Below, piece by piece: positions 32,831-41,689 of a stretch of DNA of 64,000 bases. The position numbers were made by a program, and so were the translations under genes. Source of the stretch: Sphingomonas sp. (GTDB lineage: Bacteria > Pseudomonadota > Alphaproteobacteria > Sphingomonadales > Sphingomonadaceae). Each line of letters starts with the position of its first letter. Within the stretch, counting starts at the first letter, position 1. The notes under the pieces were generated by a model that saw only the letters and a list, made by a program, of their open reading frames with translations, did no database searches and was not told the DNA's origin. The stretch lies in contig JAKFUZ010000009.1 in NCBI GenBank assembly GCA_021732445.1, positions 186,001 to 250,000 of the forward strand. The letters run 5' to 3'.

Positions 32831-35800
32831 GTGTTCAGTTTTCGAAACAGTGCCGCCGTGGCGGGTTTTGCCGTGGCCGCGACGCTGGTGGCAGTGCCGG
32901 CGCACGCGCAGCTTGCCGGCCTTAAGGTAACGGTGGTTGATGCCGCCAGCGGCGCGCCGGTCACCGATGCCGATGTTGTGGTGAGCAACGCCGCCATCGG
33001 CTATGACCGCACGCTGCGCACCGACGCGCAAGGGCAGATATTTGTCGAAGGCCTGTCCACATCGGGAACCTATACCGTCAGGCTGGCCGGCGACGGTGCC
33101 GCAGGCGGTGCCGCGCAGCTTGCGTTGCGCTCCAATTACACACAGTCGGTGACGCTGCGGCGCACCGACGCTGCCGACACCATCGTTGTCACCGGCTCGC
33201 GCGTGACATCTGGCCTCAACACAGTGAATGCCGAAGTATCGGCCACTTTGTCGGGCAAGGAGCTGAGCGATTTGCCGATTGAGGGGCGCGATGTCGTATC
33301 CGCGCTCATCCGCCTGCCCAATGTCGTGCCGTCCACCGGCTTTTTCAACGAAGCGCCGACGGTGTCGATCAATGGCGCAAACGGACTGTTCACCAATTAC
33401 CTGATCGACGGCCTCGACAATAACGAAAATTTCCTGGGCGGGCAGAAATTTGCGACACCGCTCAGCGCCGCCGCCGACGTGACCGTGCTGGCCAATAATT
33501 TTTCCGCCGAGTTCGGCCGCACCGCCAACGGCGTCGTCAACATTACGTCAAAGGGTGGGGGCAATGACCTGAAAGGCGAAGGCTATGTGCTGTATCGCCC
33601 CGGCCGGCCTATCGATTCGGCCTCGCCCTTTGCCCGGCGCGACCTGAGCGGCAACCCGGTGGGCGACAGTTTCAGCCGGGTGCAGGCCGGTGGCTCGATT
33701 GGCGGCGCCATTGCCCGCGACCGGACGTTCTTTTATGCAGCCCTCGAATATACTCGTGACCGCAACGACAATGTCGTGGATTCGCCTGCGCTGCGCATCA
33801 TCGGCAATGCGCGCGGCATCAATGAATTTTATCTCGGGTCGCTGCGCATCGACCACAAGCTGACCGACGCCTGGAACCTCAGTTTCCGCTTCAACAAGGG
33901 AAATATCACGATTGAGCGCCCGGGCGGCAGCCTTGGCGGGGGCAGCGTCAACTTTCCCTCGGCCGGGTCGTTTGAAGACCGCAAATCGACGCTTGCGGCG
34001 TTCACCGCGGTATATTCAGGAGACAGGCTCACCTATCAGGGCAGTTTCCAGTTCAGCCGGTTTGACTGGAATTTCGGGCGCCCGCGCGCCGGCGGGCCGC
34101 AAGTGACCGCGCTTGGGCCAAATGGCCTGCCGGTCGCAACCGTGGGTGACCCGGGCTTTGTGTTCGACGAGATTGAGAACACCTATCAAACCCAGCACAA
34201 GCTGACGCTCGATCTTGGCGCGCACCGGCTCAAGCTGGGCGGCGAATTGCTGGTGAGCGATTTCAGCCTGGCCGGCGGGGGCAATGTGAACGGCAATTTC
34301 ACCGTGCGGCTGACACAGGCACAGCTCGCCGCGCTCACCCCTCGCGGTCTGGCGCTTAGCGCCAACGACATTTTGTCGCTCAACCCGGTGGTGGCGGGTT
34401 ACGGCGTCGAGATTCGCCCGGCGACCTTTGGCACAACGCAGTCACAGGTCAATTTCTATGTCGAGGATGCCTGGCAGCTTGCCTCCAACCTGACGGCGAC
34501 GCTTGGTCTGCGCTGGGACTATGATTCGCTGACCAAACAGGGCGGCACCAGCGGCGACTATAATAATTTCGCGCCGCGCCTGGCGGTCAACTACCAGCCC
34601 GACAACAAATCTGCGCTGCGCTTTGGCGCGGGGCTATATTATGATAAGATTCCCTACGCCATCGTATCGGATGCGTTGCAGCGCAGCACCACCAGCGGCG
34701 CCTTTGTCGGGCAGGTCAACCGGCTGGTGCAGCTCGGCATATTGCCATCGACGACGAATGTCGGCGCGGTCATTTTCAACGGTAATCTTACCGTGAACCC
34801 GGCCTGTACGACGGTTGCGGCCTGCCCGCCAGCTTCATCGGTGGCAGGGCTTCGCGCGACGACGTCGAGCGATGAAATCCGCATCCGCAACCCCAATGGC
34901 TATCGCAACCCGTTCAGCCTGCAACTGACGGCGGGGTATCAGCGAGAGCTGGGGCGCGGAATAACCGCCAAACTCGATTTGATTTATAACCGTTCCTATA
35001 ATCTGGTGCGCCTGCGCGATTTGAATGCCGCCGCCGCCTTTACCCCCAACGCGGCAGCACTCACTGCGGCCAACATCGCAGCGCTGCGCGCGGCACCAGA
35101 CAACGCCGCCCGGCTGGCGCTTGCGCAAAGCCTTGGCCTGGTGCGGTCGCAAGCGGCAGCCGACGCGACGCGCCCCGTGGCACCTGTTGCAGGCGGCGCG
35201 CGGCAAATCACCGTGTCGGAAACGGCGGGGCAATCGCAATATGGCGCGCTCAACTTTCAACTCATCAAGGACAGGGGCAGCGACTGGTTTGCCGGCCGCC
35301 TCAGCTACACGCTGTCGCGGCTGACCAACGACACCGACGACATTAATTTCCGCGCCTCCAACGGCAATGATTTTGCGGGCGAGCAGGGCGTGTCGGTCAA
35401 TGATCGGCGCCATGTGCTTGTCGCGACGGCCTATCTGTTCCCGCTCGAAGGGCTGACCTTTACGGCGACCGGGCTGTTCCAGTCGGGCCAGCCGGTCAAT
35501 CTGGTGCCGGACGCGAGCCTGTTCGGCACGCAGGATTTGAACGGGAGCGGCTTTTCCTTCGGGCAGCAATATGTCGGCAATGCCAATCGCTTTCCGGGCG
35601 AGGGTCGCAACTCGGGGCGCCTGCCCTGGTCAACCACGGTCGATCTGGGCTTGCGTTACAAGCTGCCGGTGCTCAACAAGGGGCTGACCCTCTCGGTGGA
35701 TGTGTTCAACCTGTTCAACACTAACAATCTGTCGGGCTTTGCCAACGCGGCGACGACGTCAAACCAGGTGCAGTTTGGCGGCGGTGCCCCGTTCCAGCAG

Positions 35801-35854
35801 CGCAATGCCGGGCCGCCGCGCCAGTTTCAGTTTGGCGCGAGCTGGGCGTTTTGA
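32831..35854 (+). CDS. Oar-like TonB-dependent receptor
   Basis: This 1007-residue outer-membrane protein starts at GTG with an AGAGGAGA site 6 nt upstream. A signal peptide (residues 1-27, AHAQ cleavage) is followed by a carboxypeptidase-regulatory-like/CnaB domain (about 29-110) and a plug domain beginning at DTIVVTGSRV. The plug includes YLIDGLDNNENFLGG and a NNFSAEFGRTANGVVNI segment. A long beta-barrel ends with the aromatic FGASWAF terminus recognised by the BAM machinery. The substrate is not readable. A nucleoside transporter gene follows 28 nt later, so nucleosides or nucleotide-derived compounds are plausible cargo by inference. Confidence 0.9.
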   Translation: MFSFRNSAAVAGFAVAATLVAVPAHAQLAGLKVTVVDAASGAPVTDADVVVSNAAIGYDRTLRTDAQGQIFVEGLSTSGTYTVRLAGDGAAGGAAQLALRSNYTQSVTLRRTDAADTIVVTGSRVTSGLNTVNAEVSATLSGKELSDLPIEGRDVVSALIRLPNVVPSTGFFNEAPTVSINGANGLFTNYLIDGLDNNENFLGGQKFATPLSAAADVTVLANNFSAEFGRTANGVVNITSKGGGNDLKGEGYVLYRPGRPIDSASPFARRDLSGNPVGDSFSRVQAGGSIGGAIARDRTFFYAALEYTRDRNDNVVDSPALRIIGNARGINEFYLGSLRIDHKLTDAWNLSFRFNKGNITIERPGGSLGGGSVNFPSAGSFEDRKSTLAAFTAVYSGDRLTYQGSFQFSRFDWNFGRPRAGGPQVTALGPNGLPVATVGDPGFVFDEIENTYQTQHKLTLDLGAHRLKLGGELLVSDFSLAGGGNVNGNFTVRLTQAQLAALTPRGLALSANDILSLNPVVAGYGVEIRPATFGTTQSQVNFYVEDAWQLASNLTATLGLRWDYDSLTKQGGTSGDYNNFAPRLAVNYQPDNKSALRFGAGLYYDKIPYAIVSDALQRSTTSGAFVGQVNRLVQLGILPSTTNVGAVIFNGNLTVNPACTTVAACPPASSVAGLRATTSSDEIRIRNPNGYRNPFSLQLTAGYQRELGRGITAKLDLIYNRSYNLVRLRDLNAAAAFTPNAAALTAANIAALRAAPDNAARLALAQSLGLVRSQAAADATRPVAPVAGGARQITVSETAGQSQYGALNFQLIKDRGSDWFAGRLSYTLSRLTNDTDDINFRASNGNDFAGEQGVSVNDRRHVLVATAYLFPLEGLTFTATGLFQSGQPVNLVPDASLFGTQDLNGSGFSFGQQYVGNANRFPGEGRNSGRLPWSTTVDLGLRYKLPVLNKGLTLSVDVFNLFNTNNLSGFANAATTSNQVQFGGGAPFQQRNAGPPRQFQFGASWAF

Positions 35855-35882
35855 GGCGTTTTTTGCTTGGGGCGCGGCGCTG

Positions 35883-37157
35883 ATGGATTGGGGGCTGCTC
35901 CCCAATCTGCGCAGCCTTGTCGGGATGCTGGTCATCATGGCGATTGCCGCGGCGTTCAGCGAGCGGCGCGGCGTGCTGCCGCCGTGGCGCTGGGTGGCGG
36001 GCGCGGTGGCGCTGCAATTCGGGCTGGGGCTGCTGCTGGTCAAGGCGCCGCCGGTCTGGGCGGCGCTGAGCGCTGCCAATGGCGGGCTGGCGGTGCTGCA
36101 ATCAGCGACCGACAAGGGTGCGCGGTACATGTTCGGCTATCTGGCGGGCGGCGAGCTGCCTTTTGCGGTGAGGCCCGGCGCGCCGCCGCCGCTCATCATT
36201 GCCTTTCAGATTTTGCCGCTGGTCATCGTCACGTCGGCGCTTGCCTCGCTGCTATGGCATTGGGGGGTGCTAAGGCGGCTGGCGCAGGCGCTTGGCTGGA
36301 TGCTGGAGAAGACGCTGGGGGTGGGCGGTGCCGTGGCGCTCAACGCCGGCGGCAATGTGTTTCTGGGTGTGGTCGAGGCGCCGCTGATCGTTCGCGCTTA
36401 CCTTATTCACATGACCCGTGCAGAGATTTTCGCGGTGATGGCACTTGGCATGTCGACGGTGTCGGGCGTGGTGCTGGTGCTTTATTCGCAAACGCTTGGC
36501 CATGTTGTCGACAATGCCTTTGGGCATATCATCACCGCGTCGATGATTTCGCTTCCCGCGACACTGCTCATCGCGCGGCTAATGGTGCCGGGGGACGGTG
36601 CGACGCCGGCTGACCGCACCGATGAGGATCTGAAATTCGACAACAGCATCGACGCGTTGCTGCGCGGCACGATGGACGGGTTGCAATTGTTCCTGGCGAT
36701 CATCGCCGTGCTTATCGTCGTGTTCGCGCTGGTCGCGCTGATGGATGATGTGCTGGGCCTGTTGCCGCACATCGCCGGCGCACCGCTCAGCTTGCAGCGC
36801 GTGCTTGGCTGGGTCTTCGCGCCGCTGATGTGGCTGCTCGGCATCCCCTGGGGAGAAGCGGTGACGGCGGGCTCGCTGATGGGCACCAAGGCAATCCTCA
36901 ACGAATATGTTGCCTACCAGCAAATGGCCGTGCTTGGCCCGGATGCGTTGTCGGGGCGGGGCAAGATCATTACGGTTTATGCATTGTGCGGCTTTGCCAA
37001 TCTGGCAAGCATCGGGCTTGGTGTCTCGACGCTGGCGACATTGTGCCCGGCGCGCCGTGCCGAATTCGCCGGCCTTGGTTTCAAATCGTGGATCGCCGGC
37101 AATTTGGCGACGGCAATGGTCGGCGCGGTTATTGGGGTACTCACGCTTTCCGGCTGA
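35883..37157 (+). CDS. Concentrative nucleoside transporter (CNT/NupC family)
   Basis: The 424-residue inner-membrane protein has about eight to ten helices. CNT hallmarks are GYLAGGELPF, the ALNAGGNVFLGVVEAPLIV substrate/cation region, the MALGMSTVSGVVLV helix, and later SLMGTKAILNEYVAY with CGFANLASIG. These proteins import nucleosides with H+ or Na+. The ATG at 35883 lies 28 nt after the receptor stop and begins just before the first helix; earlier in-frame codons overlap the receptor gene. The set of receptor plus CNT can cover both membranes. Confidence 0.93.
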   Translation: MDWGLLPNLRSLVGMLVIMAIAAAFSERRGVLPPWRWVAGAVALQFGLGLLLVKAPPVWAALSAANGGLAVLQSATDKGARYMFGYLAGGELPFAVRPGAPPPLIIAFQILPLVIVTSALASLLWHWGVLRRLAQALGWMLEKTLGVGGAVALNAGGNVFLGVVEAPLIVRAYLIHMTRAEIFAVMALGMSTVSGVVLVLYSQTLGHVVDNAFGHIITASMISLPATLLIARLMVPGDGATPADRTDEDLKFDNSIDALLRGTMDGLQLFLAIIAVLIVVFALVALMDDVLGLLPHIAGAPLSLQRVLGWVFAPLMWLLGIPWGEAVTAGSLMGTKAILNEYVAYQQMAVLGPDALSGRGKIITVYALCGFANLASIGLGVSTLATLCPARRAEFAGLGFKSWIAGNLATAMVGAVIGVLTLSG

Positions 37158-37164
37158 TGCTGAT

Positions 37165-37788
37165 ATGGGACGGAGGATGTTTGACACTTTGCTCCGCCCC
37201 GTCATCGATCCACCGCTCAACGCTGTAGCCCGCGCGCTGGCGCGAACCGGGGTTTCGGCCAATGCCGTGACCGTGTTTGGTGGGGCGGCCGGCCTGGCGG
37301 CTGGGGCGGCGGTGGCGGCCGGGCAATTTGCGGTGGCCGTGGCGCTGATTGCGCTCAGCCGGCTGGCCGACGGGCTTGACGGGCCACTTGCGCGCCAGAC
37401 CGGCAGCACCGATTTTGGCGGATATCTCGATGTAATCGCCGACTATGTTTTTTACGCCGCGGTGCCGCTCGGGTTTGCGGTTGCGCGGCCCGAATGGGCG
37501 CTGCCGGCGGCATGTTTGCTCGGCGGGTTCCTGATGGCGTCAACGAGTTTTCTTGGCTTTGCAACACTGGCCGCCAAACGCGGGTTGCAAACCGAGGCGC
37601 AGGGCAAAAAGAGCTTTTTCTATCTCGGCGGGCTGGCGGAAGGGGCGGAAACAATCGCCGTGCTTGCCCTGGCGGCGCTGGTGCCGGCCTGGTTTCCTGC
37701 CTTGGCTTATGGTTATGCCGGGGTGTGTGCGCTGACGGTGGTTGGCCGGGTGGCGGCGGCCAAACGGCTGCTGGGCGCGCCGGCGTGA
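37165..37788 (+). CDS. CDP-alcohol phosphatidyltransferase family protein
   Basis: This 207-residue membrane enzyme carries the family signature DG-x2-AR-x7-G-x3-D-x3-D as DGPLAR ... GGYLDVIAD (about residues 73-96), with five to six helices. Members transfer a phosphatidyl or CDP-linked alcohol group to make phospholipid head groups or archaetidyl-like lipids. The substrate is unknown here. Two starts are possible, ATG at 37165 or 37177; the GGACGGAGG just before the second is too close to be a normal ribosome-binding site, so I use the first. The stop overlaps the next gene as GTGA. Confidence 0.86.
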   Translation: MGRRMFDTLLRPVIDPPLNAVARALARTGVSANAVTVFGGAAGLAAGAAVAAGQFAVAVALIALSRLADGLDGPLARQTGSTDFGGYLDVIADYVFYAAVPLGFAVARPEWALPAACLLGGFLMASTSFLGFATLAAKRGLQTEAQGKKSFFYLGGLAEGAETIAVLALAALVPAWFPALAYGYAGVCALTVVGRVAAAKRLLGAPA

Positions 37789-38573
37789 TCGACGCGGGCG
37801 GTCGGGCTGCGGTTTTTCTGGCGCTGCTGCTGGGGCTGGCGCTGATCGAGCGGCTGGCCCCGGCGAGGCGATGGCGCGCGCATGGCCCGGCGCGCTGGGT
37901 GTCGCACGGCGCGCTCGGGGCATTGGCGGTCGGGGTGCCGGCCGCTATTGGCTGGGTCGCGCGGCCACTTGTCGGCATTGGCGCGGCGATATGGGCAGAG
38001 CGCGCCGCATTCGGGCTGTTCCACTGGATCAGCCTGCCGCCCTGGCTGGCGGGCGTGGCGGCGATTGTCGCGATGGATTGTGCCGTTTATATTCAGCACC
38101 GCGCGATGCACGTGTCGCCCTTGCTCTGGCGGCTGCACAACACGCACCACCACGACCATGATCTTGACGTGACAAGCGCGCTGCGCTTTCACCCGGCCGA
38201 GATTTTCGTGTCGACGCTCTACAAGGCCGCCATCATCGCGCTGCTGGGCGTGCCGGTTGCGGCGGCTGTTGCCTATGAGCTGCTGCTGTCGTCGATGGCG
38301 CTGTTCAACCATGCCAATATCGCGCTGCCGCCGCGTATCGAACGCTGGGCGCGGCGGGTGATCGTGACGCCGTCGATGCATGTGCGGCACCATTCCATGG
38401 TGCAAAGCGAGCATGACAGCAATTTCGGCAATTTCCTTAGCGTGTGGGATCAGATGCTGGGCACCTGGCACGCCGAGCGGCCCGGCAGGGCCGATTTTCC
38501 TATCGGCCTTGCCGACACGCAGGCGCGCAACGTCGACCGGCTAGGCTGGCTGCTGGCGCTCCCCTGGCGCTGA
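37785..38573 (+). CDS. Sterol desaturase / fatty acid hydroxylase family protein
   Basis: The 262-residue integral membrane protein has the di-iron histidine clusters HRAMH, HNTHHH and HVRHHS in the usual order, four to five helices and a C-terminal NFLSVWDQMLGTWH. Members hydroxylate or desaturate lipid chains or sterol-like rings. The start is GTG at 37785, coupled to the upstream gene. The neighbour makes phospholipid, so a lipid-tail substrate is plausible; a hopanoid is conceivable since the genome encodes that pathway, but nothing here shows it. The 3' end overlaps the converging GT2 gene by 33 nt. Confidence 0.86.
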   Translation: MIDAGGRAAVFLALLLGLALIERLAPARRWRAHGPARWVSHGALGALAVGVPAAIGWVARPLVGIGAAIWAERAAFGLFHWISLPPWLAGVAAIVAMDCAVYIQHRAMHVSPLLWRLHNTHHHDHDLDVTSALRFHPAEIFVSTLYKAAIIALLGVPVAAAVAYELLLSSMALFNHANIALPPRIERWARRVIVTPSMHVRHHSMVQSEHDSNFGNFLSVWDQMLGTWHAERPGRADFPIGLADTQARNVDRLGWLLALPWR

Positions 38574-39293
38574 CGGATCAGTGACGGGCAGGGGCAACGG
38601 TGCCGCCGGGCGGATCGCCTCCAGCGCAATTGTGCCCAGAATGTACCAGGCGGCCAGCGCCACCCCGCGCACCGTGCCCGACACTTTTGAGCGGCCCGCG
38701 ATCCGCCGGCGATAATCAACCGCCACATCGATTGTCCGCAGCCCCATGCGGTGCGCGCGGATTTGCATTTCAACCGTCCAGCCATAGGTCATCGCCTGCA
38801 GGTCGAGCGCCAGCAACGCTTCACGCCGGATCGCGCGGAACGGCCCCAGGTCAGTGTACTGCGCGCGCCACAGCCACCGCATCAGCACACAGGCCAGCGC
38901 ATTGCCCCAGCGTTGCTGTGGCGACAGCGCGCCTGTCTCCCGCACGCCGAGCACCCGGCTGCCGATAACCATGTCGGCAGCGCCTGTCGCAACCGGATCA
39001 ACCACGCGCGCCGCAAGCGCGGGCCGGTCGCTGCCATCGCCGTCCAGAAATAGCAGCACATCGGCCTCTGTCGCATAGGCGCCGGTCAGGCACGCGCGCC
39101 CATAGCCGCGCACCGGCTCTGCCACCACCCGGGCGCCGCAACGCCGCGCAACTTCTGCCGTGCCGTCGGTCGAGCCATTGTCGACGACGATCACCTCGTC
39201 GATCCAGCCGGGCAGCTCGGGGAGCATGGCGCCGAGCGACGCGGCTTCGTTAAGCGCCGGGATGATGACGGCGATGCGCCGGTCAGCGCGCAT
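38541..39293 (-). CDS. DPM1-like family 2 glycosyltransferase
   Basis: The 250-residue protein starts RRIAVIIPALNEAASLG and has DNGSTDGT, a metal-binding DGDGSDRP and YTDLGPFRAIRREALLAL, as in polyprenyl-phosphate mannose or glucose synthases. A hydrophobic C-terminal segment (about 205-235) may sit in the membrane. It probably makes a polyprenyl-phosphate sugar donor for the GT-C enzyme encoded immediately upstream, which uses such donors. It overlaps that gene by 11 nt and is the last gene of a five-gene minus-strand operon. The ATG at 39293 is chosen because the preceding frame lacks homology. Confidence 0.87.
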   Translation of the reverse strand: MRADRRIAVIIPALNEAASLGAMLPELPGWIDEVIVVDNGSTDGTAEVARRCGARVVAEPVRGYGRACLTGAYATEADVLLFLDGDGSDRPALAARVVDPVATGAADMVIGSRVLGVRETGALSPQQRWGNALACVLMRWLWRAQYTDLGPFRAIRREALLALDLQAMTYGWTVEMQIRAHRMGLRTIDVAVDYRRRIAGRSKVSGTVRGVALAAWYILGTIALEAIRPAAPLPLPVTDPSAPGERQQPA

Positions 39294-40674
39294 GGGCGGT
39301 CCTCGGCTTGATGCCTTCCACGAGCACCGCGCCCCAGGCCGGGGCAAATCCGCCGATTGGCGCCACAAGCCGCGCGGCCATGCCGTCCATCACCGGCGCT
39401 TGCGCAAAACGGGCATAATATGCGCCAACGCAGCCGATCAGCAGCCCGGCCGGCAGGCTCGGCGCCAGCACGAAGAACGGCACGATCCAACTGCCATACC
39501 AGCTATAGCCGGTGGGGCTCAGCAGCAGGAGCAGCAACGCGGTGTCGCGCCATGCGCCAATCGTTGCAAGCGGTGTGGCCGATGCCGCGGTCCGGCCCCA
39601 GCGCAGCGCCATCAGCGTCACCATCAGCGCAACCAGAAGGCGCGCGAACCGGGCGGCATCCGCTTCTGCAAAAACCACTCCCACAGCGGACAGGATCAGC
39701 GGAAAGACGAGACTGTTGCGCACCCATCCATCGGCATAGGCGACAAGCCCGCTAGTGGCGGGGTCAAGGCTGAGCAGCATCGGCGCCAGGAAGGCCGCGG
39801 CGCCACCCCCGGCAATCGCCGCGAGCACCAGCCGCTCGCCCCAGCGCTGTGCCCGCCAAACCAGCGCGACGGCGAGTAACAAGGGCCACAGCTTCACCCC
39901 CGCCGCCACACCAATCATTAAGGCTGCAACCCGCAGCCGCCCGGCCAGCATCGCCCAGCACAGCCCGGCCAGCGCGGGCATCAGCAGCGCATCCATATGC
40001 GCGCCATTGGCAAATTCTTTCAGGATGAGCGGGCACAGCCAATAGGCCAGCGCCCAGTGGCGCGGCCGCCCGGCGGCGCTCAGCGCCCCGGCCAGCAGCA
40101 CGAGAGTTACCGATTCCGCCGCCAGCACCACAAGCTTCCAGCCGATCAGCGACCACGGGCTAATCAGATGCGCGGCGGCAAAGCCGAGCTGTGCGAGGGG
40201 CGGGTAGATCGTGGTAACGCTTGGGTAGCTCACTCGCTCAAGCGCCCCGCCACTTGCGGCACCGAGCAGCGCCTGCGCCGATAGCGGGCGCGGGGCACTG
40301 TGCGTTACATTGGGCAGCAGCGGGCGCGTCTCCACCAGCACCGACAATGGCGAGCGGGCATAGGGATTGATGCCGTGCGCCGTGGTGCCCCCGTCCCAAA
40401 GATAGCGGGCATAATCATCTTCATAAAGCGGCGGGCTGGCCAATAACAGCAGCCGGGCGACCAGACCCACAAGGACCAGCCCTGCGATTATGACGCGCGA
40501 CGGCACCGGGCGACTGAACCGGTAGCAGGCGGCCAGCCAGACGAGACCCGCGACCGGCAGCAACACCGCCAGCGCACCGGCGCGCCACGCGCCGTCGTTA
40601 AGCGACAGGCCGAGCAGCGCTGCGGCCAAGCACAATACGAATATGCCCGCCGATCCGGCGCCCCGCGCGGTCAT
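39283..40674 (-). CDS. GT-C type membrane glycosyltransferase (polyprenol-mannosyltransferase-like)
   Basis: The 463-residue protein has about ten to twelve helices. After the first two to three there is an acidic loop, PPLYEDDYARYLWDGG, the position of the catalytic Asp in GT-C enzymes such as GT39/GT87. Further landmarks are the NPYARSP and YPPLAQLGF motifs. It should transfer a sugar from a polyprenyl phosphate donor on the periplasmic side. The downstream GT2 gene could supply the donor. The acceptor is unknown. The ATG at 40674 lies 22 nt after the DUF547 stop. Confidence 0.8.
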   Translation of the reverse strand: MTARGAGSAGIFVLCLAAALLGLSLNDGAWRAGALAVLLPVAGLVWLAACYRFSRPVPSRVIIAGLVLVGLVARLLLLASPPLYEDDYARYLWDGGTTAHGINPYARSPLSVLVETRPLLPNVTHSAPRPLSAQALLGAASGGALERVSYPSVTTIYPPLAQLGFAAAHLISPWSLIGWKLVVLAAESVTLVLLAGALSAAGRPRHWALAYWLCPLILKEFANGAHMDALLMPALAGLCWAMLAGRLRVAALMIGVAAGVKLWPLLLAVALVWRAQRWGERLVLAAIAGGGAAAFLAPMLLSLDPATSGLVAYADGWVRNSLVFPLILSAVGVVFAEADAARFARLLVALMVTLMALRWGRTAASATPLATIGAWRDTALLLLLLSPTGYSWYGSWIVPFFVLAPSLPAGLLIGCVGAYYARFAQAPVMDGMAARLVAPIGGFAPAWGAVLVEGIKPRTAHAR

Positions 40675-40696
40675 GATGCCGGGCGCGTGTAGCGCG

Positions 40697-41677
40697 TTAC
40701 GAGCCGTGCCCGCCGCCGCCGCCGGCCGAGCCGCCCGGCTGCGAATATTCCCGTTGCTGGGCCTGCGCCACGCCATCAGACCGGGGCACGAAATCATTCA
40801 GCGCCCAGTTGAAATCACCCGCTTCGACATGCGTTGCAACGGCGAGCCTGGCGGCGAGCTTGGGATCGGCAAACTGCTTTAGATGAGCAAGGATCTTGGC
40901 ATCTTCGCCGTCAAAAAATTGCCGGTTGAGTGTGTAGACCGGGGACACGAAGGCGACGTCCCCCTTTACATTCACCACGCCCCTGAGGTTGACATACTGG
41001 CGGGCGGCGGCGCTCAGCTCAGCGTCAACATTGCGCCCGGTAAACGCCGCTTTTTGAATCGATGGGCCGCTTTTGGCGGGCAAAACAAGCGCGGCCAGCA
41101 CCCTCGGATCCTTGAAATTCACGCCGATGATGTTCGTGCGCAGGTCGTTCAGGCTGAAATCGACCCCGCTGACGTGCAGCGACGTCGCATTCCAGGCATC
41201 GCCATTTACAAGGTTATCGCCGGCACGCACGGGGTAAGCGACGGTTGTCGCGCGAATAGCCTCTGCATTGTGGAGGTTGATCCACAATGCAAGCTGCTCC
41301 TGGCGATTGAGGTGCTCGGGGCGAATGGTTTGCAGATTGTTGACATAGGCGCCCAGAAAATCGAGCCCGGCATCTTTGATGACGCGATAGGCAACCGCCG
41401 TTCGGCTGCCCTCAAACGCCACGAGCTGGCTCACGAACTTGCCCCAGATTTCATAATTCACATGATCGGTGCTGGCCTCGTTCGATTTCGAAAAAATGGC
41501 AAAGGCTGGCCGGGCGGTCACCACAACATCGGGTAACGACGCGCCAGGCGTCGCATTTTGTGCAATTGCGATCGTCCGAGTGCCCGCCAGCCCCACAAAA
41601 GCGGCCGCGCCCAGCGCCGCCGCGCCAATTGCTGCGCGCCTGCGATGCGCAAAGAAACCTGTCTTTCGTGCAGTCAT
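40697..41677 (-). CDS. Second DUF547 protein, family cysteines missing
   Basis: The 326-residue exported protein has an Arg-rich signal (HRRRAAIGAAALGAAAF, possibly Tat-like) and a DUF547 domain with QEQLALWINLHNAEAIRATTV and LNDLRTNIIGVNFKDPRV. Where the paralogue at 29801-30631 has NCASFGCPNL, this protein has LPAKSGPSI, so both cysteines are lost. A Gly/Ser-rich tail ends the protein. GGGAG about 8 nt before ATG 41677 makes that start better than the GTG three codons earlier. It sits 12 nt after the nucleoside hydrolase gene in one operon. Confidence 0.83.
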   Translation of the reverse strand: MTARKTGFFAHRRRAAIGAAALGAAAFVGLAGTRTIAIAQNATPGASLPDVVVTARPAFAIFSKSNEASTDHVNYEIWGKFVSQLVAFEGSRTAVAYRVIKDAGLDFLGAYVNNLQTIRPEHLNRQEQLALWINLHNAEAIRATTVAYPVRAGDNLVNGDAWNATSLHVSGVDFSLNDLRTNIIGVNFKDPRVLAALVLPAKSGPSIQKAAFTGRNVDAELSAAARQYVNLRGVVNVKGDVAFVSPVYTLNRQFFDGEDAKILAHLKQFADPKLAARLAVATHVEAGDFNWALNDFVPRSDGVAQAQQREYSQPGGSAGGGGGHGS

Positions 41678-41689
41678 GCCAATCACTCC

